Of a stretch of DNA of 64,000 nucleotides, positions 54,538 to 64,000 are shown in pieces; position 1 is the first letter of the stretch; each line of letters begins with the position of its first letter. This DNA comes from Oscheius onirici. Taxonomy: Eukaryota; Nematoda; Chromadorea; Rhabditida; Rhabditidae. The notes beneath the pieces are model-generated. The model made no database searches, had not been told where the DNA came from, and was given only the letters and a program-made list of their open reading frames with translations. The position numbers were made by a program, and so were the translations under genes. The stretch is taken from assembly GCA_932521025.1 (NCBI GenBank), contig OW051470.1:8108501-8172500 (forward strand), read 5' to 3'.

Positions 54538-54962
54538 CCTGACTTGACTGACGTCTGCGAGTCTCTGGATCCTGTCAAATCTAAAACCTTTTGGAAATTG
54601 TGCGGATTAGTCAAGTTTCTACTTCAAATAGAACTTTTTGAGATTGCTCAAGTTATTGTTCGCTTGGCAGACGAGACGAGTTCAAGTGGCTTTTCAGGCT
54701 GGAAAGAGACTCACACTCTATGCATTGATCGAGCAGCTCCTAGTCTGTGCTATACTCTGCGTCTGTTTCCTGAAACTCGTGTTGCCCCGAGATCGGACTG
54801 TAAAGGCCTTATTCCTCATCAAGTTTTATTCACCCGCCCGGATTAAGTTTCCCAGATGTCACCAACTTCCTGTCTCTGACAGCGTCTTCGCATTTTTCAG
54901 TGTAAAACATCAGGCGAAATAAAGTTTTATGTACAAACAGATCTAAACAGCGAGAAACAATC

Positions 54963-56576
54963 TTACGAGAGCTGGGCCAGAAACTGACGATGAGCATCTA
55001 AAGGACAGATGGCTGGATGATGGTCCTTTTCGGGGCAGTAGGGACACGCCGGTGTTTCGAAGCAGATTCTTCCGGGATGGAAGATCAGGCAGTGATCGCA
55101 GAGGAAGCCGCGTCGTTTGTAGAAGATTCGCTCTTCGAGACAGGTTTTCTTTCTGGAATTTGTGGTTTTAGCCAAAAATAGGAAAACCTGCAGTCGTCGG
55201 ATAAATGATCCATGCACCAGCACCAGGCGCATCTGATTTCCAAGCCAAAATCGTCCTGTGTGATCGGATCGACTTCTTTGGCGTCTTCCGGCTCCTTTTC
55301 AGCCTTCTTCCTTCGGATACGCTTCTTTCTCCCGCGTCTGGCCATCCTAGCGTCGAAACGGGTTTTTTCGCCCTGAAATTTGTCTATTCAGTTCAAAAGA
55401 GGCAATAAACTAACCGATTTGTTCCTCTGGTTTCTAGTCCTTCTAGCCTGGAGACGGTTCTTTTCCGGCGTCTTCTCGCACTAAAATTTGCTATTATCGC
55501 CATAAAAACAGCTAAAAACCAACCAATTCGTCGTCAGAAGAGTCACTTTCCTTCTGAATGAGACGACGCTGCTTTTTGTGCGTACTCTCGAAGTATTTGT
55601 TAGAATTTGGCCAAAAAAGGAGCGAATACCTGGAGTAAAATGAGCTCTTTCTTCAGAGCTTCGAATAGCTCCTTTTTGAGCTCCTCAAACTCCGCCGGGA
55701 ACTTGCGGACTTCTTCAATCTGGTTTTCGTTCAATTTCGTCGGTTGATCGACCAAACTCTGCTCTCTCAGGCTGTTCTGGCTCTCCAGATCCTCAATCTC
55801 CGGTCCGGAGACCTTTTTGATCGGTAGCCAATCGAAAAATTCCTCCAACTTCTCAGGCATTGATTCGAAGGTTTTATTTTGGTGGAGCTGAAAACAAATT
55901 TTTACGATCATTCTATTTGAGAATTTTGTTTGGCTGGTGCCAGAGCTTTCAATAGTCGACATTTAGCTAAAAACAAACCTCATTCGTTTCCTGGCCTCCT
56001 GGTCCAGTCTCGCCAACTCCCGGATCGAAATCGTCCGGTTCCAACGACCTATAGTCGCCCATGTAATCGTCGTATTCTTCGCTACTTTGGCAGTGAATTT
56101 GAACTGGACGAGGCTTTTCGAGACGAGCTGGATCGGTGCTTTCCTTGTTTTCGACTGGATGGTGCATGGCTTTGGGAAGACGGCGATTTATCTAAAAAAG
56201 TGGTTTTTGAAGAAGAAAGAAGTTTTCCGCCTTGACCTTGCAGGTCTTCTCGTGTCTGATAAGATCACATTTGTATCCAGTACGATAGTCGCACTTCCTG
56301 CAGCCGAAAGGCTTCTCGGTATGAATCAGCCTATGGGCGAGGAGTTGGGATGTACCATTATGGCATTTTCCGCATTTGTCACATTTGTACTTTTCTGCAA
56401 TCAAAACTGTAACTTTCTCAAAATGAAGACAAACCAGTATGGCTATTTTTGTGCTGACGAAGGACCTGCTTATTCTTGTAGCACTTTCCGCACTCAGCAC
56501 ATTCAAATCGACGCTTTTTGACGAACTTTTTGCTCTCTTTGTGCGACTCCGATTTGGCTTTCGTTCGGGGCGGCAT
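54963..56576 (-). CDS. C2H2 finger / coiled coil / CCHC knuckle protein, paralogue A
   Basis: Eight exons of about 424 residues. The start MPPRTKAKSE is followed by a basic stretch. Then come two C2H2 fingers (CX2CX12HX3H), a C2HC finger (CRKCDYRT...HEKTC), an acidic Asp/Glu/Tyr segment (SSEEYDDYMGDY) and a coiled coil (IEEVRKFPAEFEELKKELFE). Basic SR-like exons follow (RRGRKKRIRRKKAEKE), then C-terminal zinc knuckles: CAWCWCMDHLSDDC and CPYCPEKDHHPAIC (both CX2CX4HX4C), with CDHCLIFHPGRIC between. Knuckles plus C2H2 suggest nucleic-acid binding. All frames are open and junctions match the other paralogues. I do not know this architecture as a named family. Confidence 0.8.
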
Positions 56577-57225
56577 TTTGATCTCTGAAATCAGCATGTA
56601 ACGAACTGAGTTGAAGAATAGCGAAAAGGCGACAAAATATGCTGCCAGAACGGCTATACAATATATAGTGGGAAGTTTCCCTATGAAAAGAAGCCGTGAC
56701 GAGATCAATTGAAACAATCAGCACGTATTTTGCTTCCTAAAAAGATGACTAAGGCGAAGACTAATTGTAAATGGAGCACTTTCTGATTGCGATTCTGTTA
56801 AAAAAGGCCTTTTAGAAAAGGAGAGACCTTCCTCATCACATATACACAAATAGCCCATATTTCTACAACAAATCCTCCTATATTTTTCGTACTTTTTTGT
56901 AGAGAAAAAGGCTGACACTAGCCAGTATGTTAATTGCTAAAAAAATGTGGTGTAATGTAATAGCTCGTTTCCATGACCAAATTCTTTAGCGAAAAGTTGT
57001 AAGATCTTTCAAAAAAGAAGTAAGTTGCTACAGTTATAAACGAAACATCAAAAGACAATAAATGTAAGCTAATGTGACCAAAAATCTGCACGCAATGATA
57101 AGCAATATGTTCTAGCTCCACGAAAATAAAGATAAAAAGAAAATTTACACAGTAAAGACAACAACGGTGATTAGAAAACAACGTAACAAAACTATTACAA
57201 CTATAAACAAAGTGGGGGATTTTTT

Positions 57226-59624
57226 TTAGGAGAGCTCGGCCAGAAATTGACGATGAACATCTGAAGGACAGATGGCTGAATGATGGTCCTTTTCGGGGCA
57301 GTAGGGACACGCCGGTGTTTCGAAGCAGATTCTTCCGGGATGGAAGATCAGGCAGAGATCGCAGAGGTAGCTTCGCTGTTTGTAGAAGATTCGCTCCTCG
57401 AGACAGGTCTTCTTTCTGGAATTTATGTTTTTTTTTGCTAAAGAAAGGAGGAAAAAGGTACCTGCAAAGATCGGAAGAATGATCCGTACCCCAGCACCAT
57501 GCGCATCTGATTTCCAAGCCAAAATTGTCCTGAGTGATCGGGTCGACTTTTTTCGTCTCTTACGGCTCCTTTTCATTCTTTTTCTTCATAAGTTTCCTTC
57601 TTTCTCGTCGGGCCTTCCTAGTCTCTGTGCGCTCAATTTCGCTCCAAAATTTGCTTATTTTAACCTAAAAAACAGTTGGAAAACCAACCGATTCGCTGTC
57701 AGAAGAGTCACATTTCGGTTGCTTCTTCAGCCGCTCCAATTCCTCTTTCATTTTGTCCCAATTCTACAGCTGCTTCTTCTGAAGATTCTGCACCTCTTCC
57801 GCCAGTTTTTGCTTCAGTTCCGTCAGCTGGCTCGTGATAATTTCGGCGGGAGAATTATCGCCGTGTTTTCCGGTCAGCAGCTCGTCAATCAGCTTCTGCA
57901 GATCCTCGATTCTTTGGAAACGATTTTTGACTGAAAAGAACAACTTTCAGGTGGAACAAAACCTCTCTTTACCTCTAATTCTCCCAGATCGTCCAGTCGG
58001 AACGGATCAACGTCATCGAAACTACGGCCATTTTTGCCGTCAATCCATGTTTGGGAGAAGAATTCGCTTGGAGGTACATAACGGATAATCACGAACGGTA
58101 GTTCCTGGAAAGGCTGCTCTGACGGCTCAACATCGTCATTCTGGAGGAACTCTATACAGCGCTAGGTACAAGAGCCAGAACATTCACTCGCCTGTTCTTC
58201 CGGTCCATTTTCTGTGTTTTTGTTTTGCTGCTCGGGTCCGGGCTTTTTGACAATGGGAATTCGAAAGGAGCAAAGGTTCTGATAGTCCAATTTGAAGTTA
58301 ACGATACCGTAATCTTTTATATTCGTTCCGAGACCCATTACGGTATCTTCTTCTTGGAGCAAAAAAAAAGCTCTAACCTGCCGTCTTCTGAGCACATCTG
58401 CCTTCTCACAAATTTTTCCAAAGTTCTGCGTAATATTGGCAATGTAGTCTGTGGCGGCCTTGTAAGCTTCCGCCAGAATTTCGTTTTCCATCGTCAGCCG
58501 CTCGTTATTCTTCATGAGATTCTTTATCTCCGGAGGCAACTTTGGTCCAAGGGCGTCTGATTTACCGTTCAATTTCTCCTTGTACTTTTTGGGCTCTTCG
58601 TGAGGCGGAACTGACGGCTCAGGCATCGGTTCAACATCATCATCCTCGTCCGAATAGCTGGAGAACTGAAAACAGCGATACTTGAGCTTTTCTTTTTATA
58701 TATTTTTTTTTGATATTTTCTAGTTGAAAACAGTACTAGAATCTTGAACATTGTGGTAATAATCGTGCTGGAAACCCCCTAATTTTCTAAAAAATTATAT
58801 TAAATAATTTAGGTCTTTGACCCAAAATAGTCTCTTACCTGCTCTCTTCTGATCTCATCCGCCGCCTCACAAATCTTTTTGAATCTCTCGGTTATTTCGA
58901 CAATGTATTCGCTGGCTTCCTTGTAAGCTTCCGTCAGTTTCTCGTTGTTCTTCCTAAGCGAACTATTCTGGCTCTTGAGCTTCTCAATTTCCGGTCCGTA
59001 GGCTCTGTTGATAGGTGGCACATTGAAAAAGCTCAGGCATCCAACAGCTCAGGCATCGATTCGAAGACGTCATTCTGGTGGAACTGAAAAGATTTTTACA
59101 TTCATTCTAGGTCAAAACTGTCTGGGTGGTGCCAGAGCTTTCACATAGCAAATTTAAGCAAAAACAAACCTCGTCCCTTCCCTGTCCACTCATACCAGTC
59201 TCGCAATTTTGCGGCTCCAAATCGGCTGGTTTCAACAGCCTGTAGTCACCCATATAATCGTCATTTTCTTCGATATTTTTATGAATTTGGACTGGACGAG
59301 GCTTTTCGAAAAGAGCTGAATCGGTGTTTTTCTTACTACCGTCTGGATCTTTAACTACATGACCGTTTTGCTGGAAACGGAGTTTTTTAAAGAAAAAATA
59401 CTGGATTCACCTCTCCCTTGCCGATCGGCTCTTCCAATTTCAGAGCCGATTTGTTTCCAGGGCGGTATTCACATTTAAAATAAAAACCAGCATGGATATA
59501 CTTGTGTCCACGAAGAGCCTTTCTATTGTCCCAGCACTTTCTGCACTCGTCGCATTCGAATCGAAGCTTTCGGACAATCTTTTGGATATTCTTGAGCGGC
59601 TTTCCTCTCCTTCGAGGCGCCATT
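57226..59624 (-). pseudogene. Paralogue B of the finger/knuckle family, probably decayed
   Basis: Same order as A: MAPRRRGKPL, one C2H2 finger (CDECRKCW...HKYIH), the FEKPRPVQIH acidic exon, a coiled coil (IEKLKSQNSSLRKNNEKL and a second like block at 58380-58620), knuckles CAWCWGTDHSSDLC and CPYCPEKDHHSAIC. Two lesions: a TAA replaces the expected Glu codon just before the knuckle exon (near 57560; A reads KEPEDAKE, B reads KEP-stop-ETKK). A 16-bp tandem duplication of TGTTGGATGCCTGAGC near 59035 shifts the frame after MPELLDA. The coiled-coil exon appears duplicated relative to A. Alternative splicing around the lesions cannot be excluded. Confidence 0.65.
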
Positions 59625-60019
59625 TTGGAGCCTACAAAAAGTATGTAAGTTGTTGTGTTGAAAAACGTAAATAAAAATACGAAAGGCTGTGAAGATTTGA
59701 AACAAATCTTCAACTGAAAAAAAAGGAGAAGGAATAAGGACCAAACAGGCATGTAAAAACGCGTCCATTCATTCAATTTCGACATCTTCGCGAACTCGAA
59801 CGATCGAAAAATGTTCGATATGCAGAAACTGGAACGCTGCTCCGGTGAAGTACGTCACAAAATTTCATTAGAAGCGATACGCTTTCTTATGCATTTTTCA
59901 TTATTTTGCAACTGAACAATGGCTCAGAAAAGTTTAAAAACTGGCGAATAAAAATAAGAGGGTAATGGATCCTATGAGACTATTCACTGACAGGAAATTG
60001 GCATGACAAATTCTGAACT

Positions 60020-60060
60020 AAAGTCTGTTCAAAAAAAAGAACGCAACAGTAACCCATAAA
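60020..60060. repeat. Partial end of the TA-flanked MITE family
   Basis: GTCTGTTCAAAAAAAAGAAC followed by GCAACAGTAACCC matches the terminal and subterminal words of the elements at 3270 and 53361. No opposing arm was seen. Lies between paralogues B and C. Confidence 0.4.
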
Positions 60061-60351
60061 TATTTCGCTTCGAAAACCACAAACCCCTGATCTTCAGGGT
60101 AAACTGCAACAATTCAAACCGATTTCTCCTGAACGAATAAATCTGTAAAATTCGTAGTGAGACGAGGAAACAGATGGGGAAATGCTGTTGGCTGGTGTAA
60201 AATAGGTAACGAATTCTAGCAAAATCTGGCCAAGAATATGATAATGACACAAGCACAATGCTTAGAAAAACGGGATCAAAGAAAGTTTACTAAAGTAGAC
60301 AACAACGACAATTCTAAATCAACATGACAACAGCTGGAAATACATAGGTTC

Positions 60352-62243
60352 TTACGGGAGCTGTTCGAGGAACAGCTGATGAGCTTCAGACAGGCAGATG
60401 GCCGGATGGTGTCCCTTCTCCGGACAGTGGGGACAAGGCGGACTGACGAAGCAGATTCGTCCAGGATGGAAGACAAGGCAGAGATTGCAGAGGAAGCGAT
60501 TCTCCTTGAAGACGAGACGCCACTTCATATCTTTGTAGTTGCTGAAAATATCCCGTATAAAACAAAACAAAAACATTAAAATTTGGCGATTTTAAGAGAA
60601 AAAATGGCAAAATAAAACGTTACCTGCAATCGTCGGAAGAGTGATCCGTGCACCAGCACCAGGCGCATCTCGTTTTTATTCCAAAATCTTCCTGTGTTAT
60701 GCTCGGGAGCTCTTCGACTGCTTTTGCCTCTTCAGGCGACTTTTCAGCGTTCTTCTTCTGAATATGTTTCTTTCTCTCGCGTCTGGCCTTCCTAGCTTCG
60801 ACACGGTTCTGTTCCGGCGTCTTTTCTCCCTGAATTTTGTTTTTCAGTTTAAAAAAACAGCAAGCAAAACTAACCGATTTGTTCCTCTGACTTATAGTCT
60901 TTCTGGCCTGGAGACGGTTATTTTCAGGCGTCCTTTCACTCTAAAAATTGCTTTTTTAGTTTAAAATTCGAGCGAAAAATAACCAATTCGTCGTCGGAAG
61001 AGTCACTTTCCTTCGGGATGAGACGACGGTGGTTTTTGGGCTTGTTCTGGAGGATTTTACTTATTATAAAGCAAAAATTAGAGCGAACACCTTTAGTAAA
61101 TCGAGCACTTGATCAAATTGCTTCTTCTGAGCTTCGGCCAGCTCCTGATTCTTCTTCTCAATCTCCGCTGAAAACTTTTGGCCAAGCTCGCGAACATCCT
61201 GCTTCAGTTCCTTGTTGGAAATATTCAGCTCGCGTAAAGTTCTGTACAATTCGGCCAGCGGTACGTCTTCGTCAGTGTTTATCTGGAACAAGGTTTGTCT
61301 AGTCGTTGCAATTAAATTATAGCAAATAACCAAGTTGGATACTCCACTGAATCCCAATTTTAGGCCAAGTAACGTAAAAACGTTGGATGCTCAGTGAAAT
61401 ACGCAGTTAAATTTGAACTTGGCCAAAAAGTCTCTTCTCTTTTGCACGTTATATTTGTGACGACGGGTCCCGGAATGGACCCGTTTAAAGACCACATTTA
61501 TATCAGAACAGACTGAAAACCAGAAAAAGAGCCAAACTCGCACCTCAAGACTCTCCATGGGAAGCTGGAATAGATCGCCTGCATCGAAATTCATCGAATC
61601 GTTGACCTGAACACCGGTTTTAATCAAACAATTCCAAGAAACTGACCTCAAATCCAGTCTGTTGAGCTCCTTCCTCCTGTTTTATACGTCTCAAATTCCT
61701 GTTCAAGAGCTCGCGCAAAGGAATCGAATCCTCTTCGTTGTGGAGCTGAAAACGGAGGTTTCAATGTGATTCAGTCTGAGCGAAATCGCTACAATGAATC
61801 GCAGAAACTGACCTCATTTGCGGACTCTTCCTTCTCAATTTTGATGGCGCTCGCAGTCGACATTCGGTTCTCGTCGGTCAGTTTACGTTTGTTGGCTTGG
61901 TCACGCTTTTTCTGCAAAAAAATAAATAAATTGAAAACTTGGTCAAACAATCAAGCCTACCTTTTCCCAGCAGCGTTTTTGGTGATTACGAAGAGCTGCT
62001 GCGCTGCTTGAGCGCTGTCCACATGGTACACACTTGAAGAGATCTATAACAGACAAATTTAGGCTAAAACGGCGAAGAAAATGTACCGGTATGGAGATTT
62101 TCATGCTGGTTCCTGGCGCTAACAGTGGGAAAAGCTTTGGAACACTTGCCGCACTTGTGGGGACGGCCAAATGCCTTCTTCACAGTTCGGATACTTTTCT
62201 TGATTTTTTGTCTTGCCGATTTTCCACTCGTTCTGGCAGTCAT
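60352..62243 (-). CDS. C2H2 finger / coiled coil / CCHC knuckle protein, paralogue C
   Basis: About ten exons; the joined frame is open throughout. MTARTSGKSARQKIKK, then a C2H2 finger (CGKCSKAF...HENLH, CX2CX12HX3H) and a C2HC finger (CVPCGQRS...HQKRC). Acidic exons follow (KLTDENRMSTA, LHNEEDSIPLRELL). A long coiled coil comes next (LAELYRTLRELNISNKELKQ, then an AEIEKKNQELAEAQKKQ region), the ESDSSDDEL motif, two basic exons with the repeated frame EKTPEQNR/ERTPENNR, and three knuckles: CAWCWCTDHSSDDC, CNLCLVFHPGRIC, CPHCPEKGHHPAIC. The N-terminal fingers have diverged more from A and B than the knuckles have. Most complete member of the array. Confidence 0.8.
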
Positions 62244-63015
62244 TATGGAACCTGAAAGCTAGCGTAAGACTCAAAGATACTTGAGAGAAGGTGAAATCAG
62301 ATACGAGTAGAATAAGTAACTTTAGCCGTGGAAGGCCGTTGCAAATCTTGTAACAGTAAAATCACGGTAAGAAGTTGAAAACATCGTGCGAGGAAATGAA
62401 CAATATGTTGTCGGCTAAGCGGGCCAAATAGCAATTTACATGCAAAAAGACACATTTTAAGCCAAAACAACAGGCAAACCAGAAAAAAGGTCAGAAAAAA
62501 TGAAGGAAAACAATTTTAGGAATTACAGTTTTATGCTGCTCTTTGCAGTACGGTAATAGAAGTTGCTGTACCTTGGAGTACTGTAACCGCGGGAATACAA
62601 ACAGGGCTAAACTATTGAAATTCCAGCTGAATCGCTAGAAAATCCTCCATCTAGAAAAAAAAACTAGAAATGAAACGAAAATGACGATTGCGAAGCGAAG
62701 CAATTAGTAAGAAAAAAGCATATCAGAAAACGCAAAAATTTAACAATAACAACGAGGTTCGTAACACCCTTATCAATTTTATCGTCGTTTCCCGATATAA
62801 AAGCAAATTAGCAAAATAAAAGTTCTCCGGGATAACTCGAGCCGGGGTCGTTTGCGTCAAACTACACCAAAATTTTAACCTCCCTTCTTATTTTGAAGAC
62901 CCCCCCTCCCCATCTATCAAACGGCCCAGTTGAAGAATGATAGAAAGGTAATTCAAAAGGAAAACAAGTTTATAACAACATACCACACTGGAAATTCTGT
63001 ACAAAATTGGGAATT
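62244..63015. other. Spacer between paralogues C and D
   Basis: AT-rich, no credible frame. Contains CAGTAC/TACGGTAAT-type words (about 62540-62590) and a C-run (CCCCCCCTCCCC near 62902). It should include the promoter or trans-splice region for paralogue C and the 3' flank of D. Confidence 0.4.
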
Positions 63016-64000
63016 TACGAAAGCTGAGCAAAGGAAGGACAGAGGGCCGAGTGATGAGTCTTGTCCTGGCAGTAGCGACACTCCGACCTCTTGAAGCAGA
63101 ATTTGGTAGGATGCAACACGAGACAGGAATGGCACAGATGGAGGCATTGGGTAGACAAGACGATCTTCTAGGCTTGGAAATTTGCTGGAATTGACCCTGT
63201 TTATCCTAAAATTACTGCAAATTCACCTGCAATGGTCCGAAAAATGGTCCGTGGACGAACAGAAGACGCACATCGTTTTCAGACTGAATTCTTGCTGGAT
63301 AAGTGTATTTCCCGGCTCAACGAGAACTTTTTTCTAAAGCTTTTGCTTAAAAACTTGAGAGTGATAAGTACCTGTTGTCTGCTCACCAGGTCGACTTTCT
63401 CATTCATTTTGGCGAAAGCATCCACGAGTTTCTGATGATCTAGCGTCTTTTTCGTTCGCCTTCTTCAGATCCTGGATTTCTTGCAACAGTTTTTTGTTCA
63501 TTTTCTCCTGACCCGTTGTTTCCAGGCTTTTACCCTACAGATTTGACTCAAAATAGGGAAGAAACACAATTGAGATACCTCTTGTCTTTTGAGCAAGTCC
63601 AATTCTTCGTAGATTTTGCAGAAATTATTCAGGCACTGCTCCTTCAGATCCTGGATCTCTTGCATCAGCTTTTCGTTCTTTTTCCTCTGCTCCGGATCCA
63701 TTTCCTGCTGGACCAATCTCTGAATTCCCAGCTTGAGCTTTTCGGCTTTCTTCTCCAGGTCCAGGACTCTTTGGGTCATTTTTTTCGTTTATTTTCTCCT
63801 GGCCCGATCTCTGATTTTCCTGCGTCAGAAATCCCTCAAACTTGTTCTTTTTAGCCGGCGGATCTTCGATTTCCGGTCCAAGATTTGGCCTGACAAAAGA
63901 CAATTTTTAGCAGGCAAAAACTCAATCTCACCTCCAAGTCTGCGAAACCATTTTTTGTCGAATCCTTCTGGCTGATTTCCATTGTCGTTTCTGATGGAAA
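63016..64000 (-). CDS. Paralogue D of the finger/knuckle family (continues past the window)
   Basis: Only the 3' part is present. A coiled coil is readable: VLDLEKKAEKLKLGIQRLVQ and LMQEIQDLKEQCLNNFCKIY. It is preceded by LGPEIEDPPAKKNKFEGF, which shares the GPEIED motif of A and B. Knuckles: CVFCSSTDHFSDHC (CX2CX4HX4C), CHSCLVLHPTKFC and CRYCQDKTHHSALC. The N-terminal fingers would lie beyond 64000. The exon at 63900-64000 begins MEISQKDS or earlier. Knuckle spacing is conserved although the sequence is the most diverged of the four. Confidence 0.7.

Noticed and set aside
57425-57934. 169-codon plus-strand frame
   Set aside because: Antisense to the knuckle and coiled-coil exons of paralogue B.

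Overview
The window is eukaryotic and almost certainly from a nematode. Introns are short and end in TTTTCAG-like acceptors. A major-sperm-protein (MSP) domain gene, a chitin-binding Ser-Gly proteoglycan of the CPG type and a nematode-style ADR-2 deaminase are present. Seven same-strand genes sit about 100-200 bp apart (one gap is 642 bp), as in nematode operons. The species cannot be named from the sequence. Gene models were assembled by hand from reading frame, splice signals and protein-family knowledge. Most exon sets keep phase exactly and give family-typical lengths.

Layout. 330-2826 (-): SPOP-type MATH-BTB adaptor. 6246-7300 (-): chitin-binding CPG-like proteoglycan with frame problems. 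7300-16168: repeat-rich, with an intact MSP-domain gene (11303-11986), a degenerate copy of it (about 14815-15170), an RTE-type retrotransposon remnant, a hAT-like element with a perfect 8-bp target duplication, and several foldback elements. 16169-43207 (-): an operon-like string, in transcription order NDUFS8, ADAR, pseudouridine-5'-phosphatase, CRAMP1-like, TRAP1, Derlin-2, SETDB1/MET-2. Two GC-rich, sperm-type genes lie inside introns of this string: a tyrosine phosphatase inside the ADAR gene and a second, essentially identical MSP-domain gene inside the Derlin gene, inverted relative to the copy at 11.3 kb. 43575-49321 (+): a mitochondrial-type J-domain protein, then a secreted protein with MIG-18-like fibronectin-I repeats. 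49.3-52.6 kb: debris (eEF1A 5' fragment, duplicated 3' end of the phosphatase). 52641-54537 (-): SH2-tyrosine kinase of the nematode Fer/SPE-8 class. 54963-64000 (-): tandem array of at least four paralogues combining N-terminal C2H2 fingers, a coiled coil and C-terminal CCHC zinc knuckles. I do not recognise this architecture as a described family.

How it fits together. The operon-like string mixes mitochondrial (NDUFS8, TRAP1), ER quality-control (Derlin-2), RNA-editing (ADAR) and chromatin (CRAMP1-like, SETDB1) functions, as housekeeping operons do. The MSP, phosphatase and kinase genes have few or no introns and belong to families enriched in nematode sperm. They appear to have been copied locally, two of them into introns of operon genes. 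Transposable elements of several kinds (TA-flanked foldbacks, hAT-like elements with family-specific palindromic words, RTE remnant, tRNA-like fragments) fill most of the remaining space.
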